DNA from: Leptospira wolffii serovar Khorat str. Khorat-H2
GTDB taxonomy: Bacteria > Spirochaetota > Leptospiria > Leptospirales > Leptospiraceae
Direction of reading: 5' to 3'
NCBI RefSeq assembly: GCF_000306115.2
Contig: NZ_AKWX02000023.1
Coordinates: 1-64,000, forward strand
DNA: 64,000 nucleotides
A model generated the notes under the pieces. It did not search any database and was not told where the DNA came from. It saw only the letters and a program-made list of their open reading frames with translations. Each line of letters opens with the position of its first letter. Position 1 is the stretch's first letter. Positions 36,220 to 45,568 of the stretch are shown piece by piece. A program made the position numbers and the translations under genes.

Positions 36220-36948
36220 ATGAAAGTTTACTGGAATACTAGGGAAAATCCAGAACCATATACGGTTCTTCCTTCTAGGAGTTGCGTATTCGGAGTCCAG
36301 GTAAGCGGAAGGATCCGTTGGCAGAAAGAAGAGGAAGTCCAAGTCTTGGAAAAGGCGGGACTTACCGGAATTTTGACCGAGCATCGCAAGTTTACTTCCA
36401 CCGGAAATACTCGTAGTCTACTGATAATCGCTTCTCCTTATTCTCTCTCTTCCAAGTTGGATTTTTCCCTTTCGGAAATCAAGAATCGCAGTATCGGTCT
36501 TTCGGACTTATTCCCTGCCAGCAAGGTTCTTTCCCTCTTATCGGATTGCGAAGAAGAGGCAGATTCCGAAGGAGACGGTCTCGCAGCTTGGACGCGTTTT
36601 TGGAATTCTTTACCCGAAAGAAAAAAGACGGACCGTTATATACCCGAAGCCGAAAGAAGAATACAAGAAGCGAAGGGGGATGTATCCATTCGACAACTTG
36701 TTTCCGATTTGGGGATCAGCCAGAGTAAATTGGAAAGGGACTTTAAGGAAAGAATCGGACTTTCCCCGAAGGAATATGCAAGTCTTGTTCGATTCGGAGA
36801 AATCTTCGAGCATTCTAAAGAATCGGAGAACTTAACGGACCTTGCCTATCGCTCCGGGTATTACGACCAGGCTCACTTCATTCGGGAATTCAGAAAATTC
36901 TCGGGAGTTTCTCCCAAGGAATGGTTCCGGAAGAAAAACGGAATTTGA
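36220..36948 (+). CDS. AraC-family transcriptional regulator
   Basis: The 242-residue protein has an N-terminal effector-type domain and a C-terminal double helix-turn-helix of AraC type (about 145-240). The HTH shows VSIRQLVSDLGISQSKLERD, LSPKEYASLVRF and AYRSGYYDQAHFIREFRKFS. It is probably an activator of a nearby or distant operon. The target is unknown. Its stop is next to the convergent uracil-DNA glycosylase. Confidence 0.88.
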   Translation: MKVYWNTRENPEPYTVLPSRSCVFGVQVSGRIRWQKEEEVQVLEKAGLTGILTEHRKFTSTGNTRSLLIIASPYSLSSKLDFSLSEIKNRSIGLSDLFPASKVLSLLSDCEEEADSEGDGLAAWTRFWNSLPERKKTDRYIPEAERRIQEAKGDVSIRQLVSDLGISQSKLERDFKERIGLSPKEYASLVRFGEIFEHSKESENLTDLAYRSGYYDQAHFIREFRKFSGVSPKEWFRKKNGI

Positions 36949-36950
36949 TT

Positions 36951-37571
36951 CTACTTTCTAGAAAAGAATTCTCTTTTAACCGCGGGGTGTTTGCGGATCA
37001 GGTCCAAGGATTTTGCGATCAGAATTTTCGCTTGGGGAGAATGGTTCCAAACGTTCAGACCGGAAGGATGGGGGAGAGGAATCCAATCCAGTTCCACTCC
37101 ATAATAGTTTTTCTTAAACTTTCTACCGATCACATCGTCCAGTTTGTATTTCTTATCTTCCGACAACTGATCGATCGCCAATTTTCCGATCGGGATCACG
37201 AGCTCCGGACGATTGAACTCTACTTCGAAACGAAGATAACGGGAACAATTTTCCACTTCGGTAGGATCCGGTTTTCTGTCCCCACTCTTTGCCTTACCCG
37301 GAAAGCATCTGCAAACCGCGGACATATTCACTACGGAACGGTAGACTTCTTCTTCTATTCCTATGGAAGAAAACCATTTGAATAGAGTCTTACCTGCGGT
37401 ATAGGCGAATGGCCTCCCGTACCTTTCCTCGTGGATTCCGGGAGCCTGTCCAATACTCATGATCTTGGACCCTGGCAGGGAGCCGTGTACAGGATTTCCC
37501 TGCATTTTAGGACAGAGTCTGCAATGAACGAGAGTATCGAGATGTCTTTCGAATTCTAAGGATCGTTTCAT
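36951..37571 (-). CDS. Uracil-DNA glycosylase family protein (iron-sulfur type)
   Basis: The 206-residue protein has the family layout: VHCRLCPKM (first Cys pair), GQAPGIHEERYGRPFAYTAG as the active-site loop, NMSAVCRCFPGKAKSGDRKP with more Cys, and PLPHPSG as the second catalytic motif. It removes uracil from DNA in base excision repair. The cysteines near both ends of the core fit an iron-sulfur cluster, as in family 4/5 enzymes. Confidence 0.88.
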   Translation of the reverse strand: MKRSLEFERHLDTLVHCRLCPKMQGNPVHGSLPGSKIMSIGQAPGIHEERYGRPFAYTAGKTLFKWFSSIGIEEEVYRSVVNMSAVCRCFPGKAKSGDRKPDPTEVENCSRYLRFEVEFNRPELVIPIGKLAIDQLSEDKKYKLDDVIGRKFKKNYYGVELDWIPLPHPSGLNVWNHSPQAKILIAKSLDLIRKHPAVKREFFSRK

Positions 37572-37581
37572 CCGAAAGGAA

Positions 37582-38001
37582 TCAGGGAGAGAGAAGCTTC
37601 CAAGCTTCCGCGGAATTACTTCCTACGCGGATCAGACTCTTGAGTTTGGTGAGTTCTAAAATCTTATTTACCTGAGAAGAAGGGGAAAATACCGCGATGC
37701 CTCCTTTACCGCTTTTGACTAGGCGGGAGTGAGTCGCCATAAAGACACCCAATCCGGAAGAATCGATGTACTTTACGTTTTCCATATTCACCAAAAGATA
37801 AATGAAACCCCGGTCTAAGAGATGAAAGAACCTTTCTTTCATGATTTGCGCAGAGTATAGGTTGATTTCTCCCGATATTTTAAGAACAACGGCGTCCTTT
37901 GGAAGTCCCGACGGGGTATTTGCTTGGTCCAGATATACGCCCAATTCAGGGGCGTCGTGATCGAATTCCTTACTGTCCAAGTTCCAGGGAGTGTCTGCCA
38001 T
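37582..38001 (-). CDS. STAS domain protein, anti-sigma factor antagonist type
   Basis: About 139 residues. A SpoIIAA-like STAS domain occupies about 30-135 (VVLKISGEINLYSAQIMKE, then YIDSSGLGVFMATHSRLVKS with the phosphorylatable Ser). It probably takes part in partner switching with an anti-sigma kinase; no kinase is adjacent. The frame opens at 38109. I prefer the ATG at 38001 (GGA upstream), because the extra upstream residues look unlike the domain. Confidence 0.82.
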   Translation of the reverse strand: MADTPWNLDSKEFDHDAPELGVYLDQANTPSGLPKDAVVLKISGEINLYSAQIMKERFFHLLDRGFIYLLVNMENVKYIDSSGLGVFMATHSRLVKSGKGGIAVFSPSSQVNKILELTKLKSLIRVGSNSAEAWKLLSP

Positions 38002-38174
38002 AATTTCCAAATTGCCCGAAGGAGAAAGATCCCAAACGGGACCGAATGCGAAGACTATCAAATATCTTTCGGTTTTAGCAAGAATTTTTATCCGTTTTTT
38101 ATCCCTCACTTATCGGGAGGTTCACGCAGTCGGTCCGACTCAGTATGAGAATGTGTTCCGAATTTGCATATCTC

Positions 38175-39338
38175 TTAAGGGTCCTCTTTCACTCCTTCTG
38201 AAATCCGGAAGCGATAGATCTCCGGAGAGAACCCGAACTTTTCGACGTATTCTTTTTGTAATTCGGAGAATATTTTCTCGGATCGGTGCTCCCGGTCCAA
38301 AACCAAAACACAACCTCCGAATCCGCCTCCGATCATTCTCGCTCCCAAGACGTTTCTTTTGAAAAGTCCATCTACGATAAAATCGGATTCTTCACAAGAT
38401 ACTTCGAAGTTTTCGGAAAGGGACTTATGGCAGGCGTAAAGTTCCTTGCCCAAACCGATCGCGTCTTTTTGAGCTAAGCAGCGAATAACGTTTTGAACCC
38501 TGGCTTTTTCTCCGAGTATATGCAACGCCCTTTTCCTTTCGTTTAGGTTCAGATCTACTTTCTCCAATAGATTCGGATCCGCGTTATAGACGTTTTTCAA
38601 TCCGGGAGAGACCGATCGGAACTTATTCCGGACGGATTCCACTTCCTTTCTTCTTTCGTTATATTCGCTTTCCTTCAGATTGTGCTTCACTTTGGAATCT
38701 ATTAGATAGAACTCGAAACCGGGAAGATCCAGGGTATGGTATTCATATTCTAAGGTCTCCGTGTTCAGGGAAATACAGGAATCCGGTTTGGCTACCGAGA
38801 TAACGAACTGGTCCATGATTCCGCAATTGACTCCAACGAATCGGTTCTCCGCAGCCTGACCGAGCAGTGCGATCTCCTCTCTAGAAAGATCCCATCCAAA
38901 GATCCGGGAGAGAGCAAATCCTACGACGACCTCTACTGCGGCCGAAGAGGAAAGCCCCGCTCCCTGGGGAATATTTCCCGTAAAGGCTAGATCGAATCCG
39001 TGAACTGGCAGCCCTTTCTTCTTAGCTTCCGAAGCGACTCCTAGAATATAATTTGCCCAAGGATTCTTCGAATCGTATTCGATGGATTTCGTGGAAAGGC
39101 TTGCTTGAAAATCCAAGGAATGAATCCGAAAGGTCTCCGTATCATTCTTACGGACGGCCAGGTATACTCGGAAGTCTATGGCCGCAGGAAAAACGGTCCC
39201 GCCCGCGTAATCCACATGTTCCCCTATAATATTGATTCTACCCGGCGCCGAAAAGAATCGTATAGGAGTCGTTTTAGTAGAATTCGGAAAATTTCGATCC
39301 AATGAGGAGATCAGATTCTCTCGTAGAGAAGGAGTCAT
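38175..39338 (-). CDS. galK: Galactokinase
   Basis: GalK phosphorylates galactose in the Leloir pathway. About 387 residues. The signatures are clear: FSAPGRINIIGEHVDYAGG (galactose binding), GNIPQGAGLSSSAAVEV (ATP loop) and MIGGGFGGCVLVL near the end. The ATG at 39338 is the first good start; a TTG at 39365 is the alternative. It is divergent from pgi. Confidence 0.92.
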   Translation of the reverse strand: MTPSLRENLISSLDRNFPNSTKTTPIRFFSAPGRINIIGEHVDYAGGTVFPAAIDFRVYLAVRKNDTETFRIHSLDFQASLSTKSIEYDSKNPWANYILGVASEAKKKGLPVHGFDLAFTGNIPQGAGLSSSAAVEVVVGFALSRIFGWDLSREEIALLGQAAENRFVGVNCGIMDQFVISVAKPDSCISLNTETLEYEYHTLDLPGFEFYLIDSKVKHNLKESEYNERRKEVESVRNKFRSVSPGLKNVYNADPNLLEKVDLNLNERKRALHILGEKARVQNVIRCLAQKDAIGLGKELYACHKSLSENFEVSCEESDFIVDGLFKRNVLGARMIGGGFGGCVLVLDREHRSEKIFSELQKEYVEKFGFSPEIYRFRISEGVKEDP

Positions 39339-39379
39339 TTGGAAGAAAAAAAACGAATCATCCAAACTTACAAGGGATT

Positions 39380-39407
39380 TTGACGAATTGTAATATCAAT
39401 CTAGGAT
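39380..39407 (+). promoter_or_regulatory. Possible pgi promoter
   Basis: TTGACG (39380-39385) and TAGGAT (39402-39407) are 16 bases apart, 68 bases before the pgi start, in the divergent gap with galK. Confidence 0.4.
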
Positions 39408-39474
39408 CGTTTTTCCTTGCCATTCCGGGCAATAAGCGTAGTTTGTCTCGGATGTTCCGAAATGGGGAGTACCG

Positions 39475-40815
39475 ATGGCTTTTTCCTTGGACCTAAGCGA
39501 CCGATTTGCTTCGGAGTTTATCGATCCTAAAGTAAAAGAGGATCTATTCCGGGAATCGGGACTCGCTTTAGAAAATCTTCTTTCGGGAAAATCTCCCGGA
39601 TCCGAATTCTTAGGTTGGATTCGCCTTCCTCAGAGTAAAAAGGGATCCGAGCTGGATCGCATTATTTCCGTCGCGGAGAAGCTTCGCTCCTTCTCCGAAA
39701 CGGTCGTGGTCATCGGAATCGGCGGCTCGTATCTAGGTTCCAGAGCCGTCATAGAAGCCTCGCAATCTTATTTCTTTTCTCCTAAGCTTGGCCAACCCGA
39801 AATTTTATATGCCGGACATCAATTGGATTCCAGATATCATTCCGAATTGGTAAAATATTTGGAGAATCGCGAATTTTCCGTAATCGTAATCTCCAAGTCC
39901 GGAACCACGACGGAACCCGCTCTCGCCTTCCGTTTGATCTGGGATTCGGTCCGTAGGAAATACGGAGCCGGAGCCAAGGATAGAGTGGTTGCTATCACAG
40001 ACGAATCCAAAGGCGCTCTCCGAAAAATGTCGGAAGAATTGGGATTCGAAACCTTCGTAATTCCGGACGATATCGGAGGCAGATACTCCGTTCTCACTCC
40101 CGTGGGTCTATTTCCGATCGCCGCGGCAGGATTAGATATATTAAGATTTTGGAATGGATTCGAGGAAGCCGCGGACGCCTTGACCGGAGAGCTTAAACCC
40201 GATCTCAATCCTGCTTGTAGATACGCTGCGTACCGCAACGCATTCTACCGATCCGGAAAAAAACTGGAAGTGATCGCGAATTACGATCCGTCCATGCATA
40301 CTTTCTCCGAGTGGTGGAAGCAGCTTTACGGGGAGAGTGAAGGAAAACAAGGGCTCGGAATATTTCCCGCATCGGTCGATCTGACCACCGATTTACATTC
40401 GATGGGGCAGTATCTGCAAGAAGGGGAGAGAAGTATTTTCGAAACGGTTCTCTATCCGGAGCGGCAAAAGGCGGATTTGCAAATTCCTTCCGATCCGGTG
40501 GATCTGGACGGGTTGAATTTTCTTTCCGGCAAATCGATGGGAGAAGTGAATAGGCAGGCGATCCTAGGAACATTATTGGCGCATTCCGCCGGAAAAGTAC
40601 CTTGCCTGGAGATCCGATTTCCGGACACCGATATCGGGAGCATAGGCCAATTGATGTATTTCTTCCAATTGGCTTGCGGGATTTCCGGAAATATATTGAG
40701 GGTGAATCCTTTTGATCAACCCGGGGTGGAGGCGTATAAGAAGAATATGTTCGCGCTCCTAGGTAAACCAGGATTCGAAGGATTGCGCAAAACACTCAAG
40801 GATAAGGGAATTTAG
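39475..40815 (+). CDS. pgi: Glucose-6-phosphate isomerase
   Basis: The 446-residue protein interconverts glucose 6-phosphate and fructose 6-phosphate. It carries VVVIGIGGSYLGSRAVIEA, VISKSGTTTEPALAFR, GGRYSVLTPVGLFPIAAAG, and NPFDQPGVEAYKKNMF near the end. The length fits the shorter bacterial Pgi type. No partner gene is close on the same strand. Confidence 0.97.
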   Translation: MAFSLDLSDRFASEFIDPKVKEDLFRESGLALENLLSGKSPGSEFLGWIRLPQSKKGSELDRIISVAEKLRSFSETVVVIGIGGSYLGSRAVIEASQSYFFSPKLGQPEILYAGHQLDSRYHSELVKYLENREFSVIVISKSGTTTEPALAFRLIWDSVRRKYGAGAKDRVVAITDESKGALRKMSEELGFETFVIPDDIGGRYSVLTPVGLFPIAAAGLDILRFWNGFEEAADALTGELKPDLNPACRYAAYRNAFYRSGKKLEVIANYDPSMHTFSEWWKQLYGESEGKQGLGIFPASVDLTTDLHSMGQYLQEGERSIFETVLYPERQKADLQIPSDPVDLDGLNFLSGKSMGEVNRQAILGTLLAHSAGKVPCLEIRFPDTDIGSIGQLMYFFQLACGISGNILRVNPFDQPGVEAYKKNMFALLGKPGFEGLRKTLKDKGI

Positions 40816-40892
40816 ACTTAGTATTTTGTCCCTTAATCGGCAAAAATCGCAAAGAAATTTCCTACCGGATTTTTAAACCCGCTTCGAAAAGC

Positions 40893-40923
40893 TTGACATA
40901 GTATTCTTTGGGTTTCGGATAAG
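40893..40923 (+). promoter_or_regulatory. Possible promoter immediately before the gene at 40929
   Basis: TTGACA (40893-40898) is a consensus -35 box; GGATAA (40917-40922) is a weak -10 with an 18-base gap. Transcription would then begin close to the ATG at 40929, possibly giving a near-leaderless mRNA. Confidence 0.35.
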
Positions 40924-40928
40924 GCTGT

Positions 40929-41270
40929 ATGGCTCTGAGAGGGAAAGCAACTAGGATCGTCGCCGCATCCTTAGCATTATTCACTCTTGCTTTTTTCCTC
41001 CATTCCGGACCATCCTCCAGTCCTTATCCCGGGAAGAAACCCTTATCAACACAAACAATCGTAGGGTTCGAGACCGAATACGACGAGCAGAGCGATTTAG
41101 CCGAGGGATCCGAAATATCGGAACTCGTTTTCGGCGATCTATACTCTTCTAAAATCGATAAACCCGGTCTCTCACAATTAAATCCTTCCCGTCAGGATAG
41201 GTTTCAATTCCAACACATAAAATTACTTTCTAAGCATCTCCTAAATATTCCTCCTCCATCTCTCTCCTAA
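40929..41270 (+). CDS. Hypothetical exported or anchored protein
   Basis: The 113-residue product has a hydrophobic segment near the start (VAASLALFTLAFFL) and a polar, acidic remainder. It has no Cys lipobox, no known motif, and a consensus -35 box close upstream. Probably anchored or exported. A weak AAGCCC/GGGTTT hairpin follows at 41269-41283. Confidence 0.5.
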   Translation: MALRGKATRIVAASLALFTLAFFLHSGPSSSPYPGKKPLSTQTIVGFETEYDEQSDLAEGSEISELVFGDLYSSKIDKPGLSQLNPSRQDRFQFQHIKLLSKHLLNIPPPSLS

Positions 41271-41560
41271 GCCCTTCGGGTTTCGGCACTAGCGGATCTC
41301 CCGCGAATTTCCTTCTTATTCCGTTTCTCGATTATAGAACCGGATTCGTAGAAAACGAACATACGTAAACCAATTCAAGCAAAGTAGGAACAGTTATCTT
41401 TTCCCATCCAATATAGCACCGTATTAGACCGTTCCCGGGCGAAAGACCTAAGGTTTCTCGCTCGGGATCGGTTTCTTTTTCGATTTTAGCCTCTTAAAAA
41501 AAAGGCGACAGAGAGTCGTGACCCGGATACTTTTCGGAGAGTTTAGGTTACTCCGAGCGG

Positions 41561-42454
41561 ATGGAATTGGAATTTACGAAATGGAACCGCCTGATACGGG
41601 CGATGGAGCTCGGCAAGCGGATCGTCTTGCACGGTTTCGTTCTTTCCGGCTATTATTCCTCCAATCTAGAAAATTACCTTCGTTTCTGTCTGGAATTCTA
41701 TAAGAGGACGGACATACTCCCGCCCACCGCTTCGTTATTACAAAGCCTCTTGCAAAAGGCCTATTCGGAAAATTGTAGGAATTCCTACTTTCGGGAAAGA
41801 GGCTGGAATCCCACCGAGCAGGAATCCTTGGCGGAGAGAGATGCGGAATTCTTCTCATCTTGGAATTTCTCAGAACCGTTTGCGGTTCGCTCCCGACTGA
41901 AGGAAGAAGGTTTCTTTCTCAGAACCACGATTTATCATAATAATACCGGCGTGGCTTTAGAAGTCGCTAATCGAGCCGAAATCACCTCCGAAGCGGAAGA
42001 AGAACTGACCGAATATCTTTCCCGCGCGAAAAACTACGAAAACGTATCGGAATATTACGAAGATTATCCTTTCGACGAAGAAGGAAAAGAGATAGGGATC
42101 GCTCTCGCTTTTTTGCAATTCAAAGAACTAGGTCTGAATCCGAGTCTTTTACGATACGATACCGCAGACGGGGAACATATCTTTCGGGTAGAAGTTCCTT
42201 TCGGAACTGGATATAAATCCATACGGGAAAAGATAGCCGACGACGAAGAAGTTCGGCCTTTTCCTTTTCCGGGAGAGAGAGAAAAGGAAGGAGAAACCCT
42301 GACTCCTTGGAAAATCTCGGTTTGCAAGCTTTGCGGGCGCACCGTGGACGATCGTATTTTCTTTGCCACCGTTCCGGAGGATGTCAGCTTAAAATTCGCC
42401 GATCTCCCCGTAAAGAACGGAGTATGCGCCTGGTGTCTTTCCAGTTATATTTAA
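41561..42454 (+). CDS. Conserved hypothetical protein with C-terminal cysteine pairs
   Basis: A 297-residue soluble, acidic protein. The C-terminus has CKLCG and, about 45 residues later, CAWC, suggesting a zinc-binding treble-clef-like site. The rest is rich in Glu, Phe and Tyr with no motif I recognise. The 290-base gap upstream shows no clear gene. Confidence 0.6.
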   Translation: MELEFTKWNRLIRAMELGKRIVLHGFVLSGYYSSNLENYLRFCLEFYKRTDILPPTASLLQSLLQKAYSENCRNSYFRERGWNPTEQESLAERDAEFFSSWNFSEPFAVRSRLKEEGFFLRTTIYHNNTGVALEVANRAEITSEAEEELTEYLSRAKNYENVSEYYEDYPFDEEGKEIGIALAFLQFKELGLNPSLLRYDTADGEHIFRVEVPFGTGYKSIREKIADDEEVRPFPFPGEREKEGETLTPWKISVCKLCGRTVDDRIFFATVPEDVSLKFADLPVKNGVCAWCLSSYI

Positions 42455-42490
42455 ATTTTATAATGTGAATCGCCTGGAGGTCGAAAAATA

Positions 42491-43084
42491 TTGAGTTCAG
42501 AATACCCGCCCGTGCCCGTTTCTTTAAAGGGCGAGAACGTACAATTACTTCCCTTAAGAGCGGAACATTTAGCCGGTTTGCAAGAAGCCGTGAGCGACGG
42601 AGAGCTTTGGAAATTATGGTACACTTTTATCCCGACTCCAGATAAGATGGAGGCCTGGATCCGAAAGGCTCGGGAAGAAGAGGACGCAAGAGTCTCACTT
42701 CCTTTCGTCGTTCAAAGCAAGGAAGGAAAGATTTTGGGTAGCACTCGGTATATGAATATCGAAAAAGATGCGAGGCGATTGGAAATCGGCACCACCTGGT
42801 ATGCCAAGAGCGTCCAAAGAACCTCCGTCAATACGGAATGTAAGCTTCTACTTTTGCAGCACGCTTTCGAAACTTTGAATTGTATCGCGGTCGAATTTCG
42901 GACGAATTATTTCAATTTCCCTTCTCGAAAGGCGATCGAGAGACTCGGAGCGAAATTGGACGGAATCCTACGGAACCATCGTTGGAATTCCAACGGAACC
43001 CTGAGAGACACTGCGGTTTATAGTATTCTGCAAAGCGAATGGCCGACGGTGAAAAACAATCTAAGATTCAAATTGGATTCGTAG
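42491..43084 (+). CDS. GNAT family acetyltransferase
   Basis: The 197-residue product is a GNAT of the RimJ/RimL type (LKGENVQLLPLRAEHLAGL, then GSTRYMNIEKDARRLEIGTT and FNFPSRKAIERLGAKLDGIL). Such enzymes acetylate ribosomal protein ends or small molecules. It begins with TTG, with GGAGG 10 bases upstream. It converges with clpP. Confidence 0.85.
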   Translation: MSSEYPPVPVSLKGENVQLLPLRAEHLAGLQEAVSDGELWKLWYTFIPTPDKMEAWIRKAREEEDARVSLPFVVQSKEGKILGSTRYMNIEKDARRLEIGTTWYAKSVQRTSVNTECKLLLLQHAFETLNCIAVEFRTNYFNFPSRKAIERLGAKLDGILRNHRWNSNGTLRDTAVYSILQSEWPTVKNNLRFKLDS

Positions 43085-43103
43085 AATGAAAGGAGCTTAT
43101 CCT

Positions 43104-43691
43104 TTACCATTTTTCGAGAATATCGTCGATCACTCCGTACTCTTTCGCTTCTTCGGGACTCAACCATAAGTCGCGATCCGTGTCTTTCTCCACGATCTCC
43201 AAAGGTTGGCCGGTCCTAGCGGCGATGATACGATTGATTTCCTTCTTATCCTTCTCTATCATAGAGGCAAAGATACCGATATCGGTAGCCTTGGCTTCGT
43301 ATCTTCCGGGAACATGAGGTTGATGGAGCATGATTCTACTATGAGGATAGGCGAATCGTTTTCCTTTCGTACCGGAGAGCAGCAAAAGCGCTCCGAAGCT
43401 TGCGGCAAGGCCCATGCAAACAGTCTTCACATCGTTGGGAATCAGATCGATAGTGTCTAAGATCGCCATGCCGGCGGTATTCGCGCCTCCGGGGCTATTG
43501 ATTACTAAAGTGATGTCCTTCTCCTGATCTTCATTCGAAAGATATAATAGACGCTCCACCACGTATTTAGCCGAAATATCGTCCACTTGACCCCAAAGGA
43601 AAACCTTTCTCTCTTTTAGTTGGCTTTCCTCCAGCTTGGCTCCCGGAAAGGAAGGGAGTTCGGTAACGGCGCTTTCCATCCGATTCTCCAT
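43104..43691 (-). CDS. clpP: ATP-dependent Clp protease proteolytic subunit
   Basis: A 195-residue ClpP with Ser98 in AASFG, His123 in MLHQP and the conserved D-R-D region later; GGANTAGMAILDT also fits. It forms the barrel that degrades proteins fed by Clp ATPases. Leptospires carry more than one clpP. The ATG at 43691 overlaps the TAA stop of the ECF sigma gene by one base (TAATG), so the two are co-translated; the longer frame to 43733 overlaps the sigma gene and is unlikely. Confidence 0.92.
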   Translation of the reverse strand: MENRMESAVTELPSFPGAKLEESQLKERKVFLWGQVDDISAKYVVERLLYLSNEDQEKDITLVINSPGGANTAGMAILDTIDLIPNDVKTVCMGLAASFGALLLLSGTKGKRFAYPHSRIMLHQPHVPGRYEAKATDIGIFASMIEKDKKEINRIIAARTGQPLEIVEKDTDRDLWLSPEEAKEYGVIDDILEKW

Positions 43692-44257
43692 TAGGATGCC
43701 TTCGCCATAGGGCCGTGTAGGACTTCCAACCATTCTTTTCTGTCCGATTTGTTCAGCAATTGCCTACGAAGCAACTCCCGGCTTCTTCTCAACTTATTCT
43801 TAAGATTGCCTATCGGGATTCCGGTTTTCTCAGTGATTTCCTCGTAGCTCAATTCTCCGAAATATCTAAGATCCAAAAGTTCTTTCTCTTCGGCGGGAAG
43901 TTCGTCCAGAGCTTCCAGGACTTCTTTTCTCCACCCGTCTCCATTAGCCGGCGTCGCTCTTGTGATTTCGGCGTTGAGTTCCGTGCCGGTCAAATCCTTC
44001 TTTCTCAGGATCCGATCCGAATGCTTGAGTACGAGTCTTCGGAGAAGAAACGGGAAAGCTTCCGGCTGTCTGAGATTCGGTAGAACCTTCCAGGCCTCCA
44101 AGAAGACTTCCTGGCTCAGGTCTTCCGCTTTCGCCTCATCCCGAATTCTTTTCGAGGCCTGGGCACTCACATATTTTTCGAAACGGGTCATGAGCTCGTT
44201 GAACGCCGGTTCTTCGCCTTGGGAAGCTTCCTTGACTAGTACTGTAAAATCGCGCAT
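43691..44257 (-). CDS. ECF-type RNA polymerase sigma factor
   Basis: The 188-residue protein has sigma region 2 (NELMTRFEKYVSAQASKRIR, then AEDLSQEVFLEAWK) and region 4 (ALDELPAEEKELLDLRYFGE, then YEEITEKTGIPIGNLKNKLR). No anti-sigma gene is adjacent; instead the next gene is clpP, overlapping by one base. The sigma factor may therefore report or adjust protein quality control. Confidence 0.88.
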   Translation of the reverse strand: MRDFTVLVKEASQGEEPAFNELMTRFEKYVSAQASKRIRDEAKAEDLSQEVFLEAWKVLPNLRQPEAFPFLLRRLVLKHSDRILRKKDLTGTELNAEITRATPANGDGWRKEVLEALDELPAEEKELLDLRYFGELSYEEITEKTGIPIGNLKNKLRRSRELLRRQLLNKSDRKEWLEVLHGPMAKAS

Positions 44258-44409
44258 ATCTGTTAGAGGGTCCCAAATTGTATTTCGGGGTGTACGAAAT
44301 GGAACAATTTTTCCGTTTGATACTGCCGGACCGAAGTCTAGATTGGAACCCTGTCCGGTTCTAGGGTTTAGGAGAATATCTTAACCTGAGGATTTGTAGG
44401 AGTTCCAAC

Positions 44410-44829
44410 ATGAGATACGCACATCCGATCAAAAGAATCATCGCACAATTTCTGGACTTTTTTCTCGGTTTTCTTTATGCCATGTGGGTACCGGTCTTTT
44501 TCGCGGGACTCGTGATCGATTCGCCCCGGTTTAGAGAAAATGAATCCGTAAGGGAGCTGGTTTTAATCGGTTCCGCATCGGTTTATCCGCTTCTAAATCT
44601 GTTTCTCGTCAGTTCTAGATTCCGTGGATCCATAGGTAAAATTCTCATGAGGATCCAAATTACCGATTTGGAAGGAAATCGGATCGGTTTCTTAAAAGCG
44701 TTTGCTCGCACCGTTTTTAAAGCAGTCTCGGCTAGTTTATTTTTGATCCCGTGGATGGTTGCATTCTTCGATTCGCGAAAGCAAACCGTTCACGATAAAA
44801 TCGTAGATACTCTGGTTTTGGAAAAGTAA
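44410..44829 (+). CDS. RDD family membrane protein
   Basis: The 139-residue protein has three membrane segments and RDD-family features (RIIAQFLDFFLGFLYAMW, GKILMRIQITDLEGNRIGFL, then FDSRKQTVHDKIVDTLVL). AGGAG lies 8 bases before the ATG. Role unknown; the DUF2071 gene follows 5 bases later. Confidence 0.8.
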   Translation: MRYAHPIKRIIAQFLDFFLGFLYAMWVPVFFAGLVIDSPRFRENESVRELVLIGSASVYPLLNLFLVSSRFRGSIGKILMRIQITDLEGNRIGFLKAFARTVFKAVSASLFLIPWMVAFFDSRKQTVHDKIVDTLVLEK

Positions 44830-44834
44830 GTTAG

Positions 44835-45560
44835 ATGCGCTCCGATCATCGCCCTTGGAAAGTTCCTTCGTCTCCATGGAGAATGAAGCAGGTCTGGGAG
44901 GATCTACTCTTCGCTCATTGGTCGGTGCCCGTTTCCATATTAAGACCTCTAGTTCCAAAGCAATTGGAGATCGATATGTATCACGGCCAGACATGGATAG
45001 GAGTCGTGCCTTTTCATATGAGCGGAATTCGAATGCATTATTTGCCGGAGATTCCTTTCACCTCCCGATTTGCAGAGATAAACGTAAGGGTCTATGTAAC
45101 TCTGGATGGAAAGCCGGGAGTATATTTCTTCAGCCTAGATGCGGCGAATTATTTGGCTGTAAAAGTCGCGAGAGCCTTTTATTATCTTCCCTATTATTAT
45201 GCGAAGTTTAATATTCTTTCCGATAAGAATCGGATTCATTACGATTCTTCCAGATATCCTTTGGGTGATCGATTCCGTTTTTTAGGAGAATATCGTCCTG
45301 AAAGCGATGTTTACAATGCGGAGAAGGGGAGCCTGGAATATTGGTTAACGGAAAGATATTGTTTGTATTCGAATCGAAAGGATAGAATTTATCGTTGCGA
45401 GATACTTCATGAACCATGGCCTCTACAGAAGGCTTCTGCGGAAATCCGAACCAATACGATGGTGGATTTGCCGGGGTTTAGGCTGCCGGATACTTCTCCT
45501 CTTTTGCATTTTTCCAAGAGGATAGAAGTGATTACTTGGGGGCTGGAAAGGGTGATATAA
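44835..45560 (+). CDS. DUF2071 (YqjF-like) protein
   Basis: The 241-residue protein opens with MKQVWEDLLFAHWSVPVSIL and has WIGVVPFHMSGIRMHYLPE, FAEINVRVYV and GVYFFSLDAANYLAVKVARA, all typical of the YqjF/DUF2071 family, of unknown function. It ends 8 bases before the convergent murU stop. Confidence 0.82.
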   Translation: MRSDHRPWKVPSSPWRMKQVWEDLLFAHWSVPVSILRPLVPKQLEIDMYHGQTWIGVVPFHMSGIRMHYLPEIPFTSRFAEINVRVYVTLDGKPGVYFFSLDAANYLAVKVARAFYYLPYYYAKFNILSDKNRIHYDSSRYPLGDRFRFLGEYRPESDVYNAEKGSLEYWLTERYCLYSNRKDRIYRCEILHEPWPLQKASAEIRTNTMVDLPGFRLPDTSPLLHFSKRIEVITWGLERVI

Positions 45561-45568
45561 TATTCTAT

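Noticed and set aside
41518..41703. A plus-strand frame overlapping the start of the gene at 41561
   Set aside because: It is out of frame with the larger, more protein-like gene and starts with a non-ATG codon.
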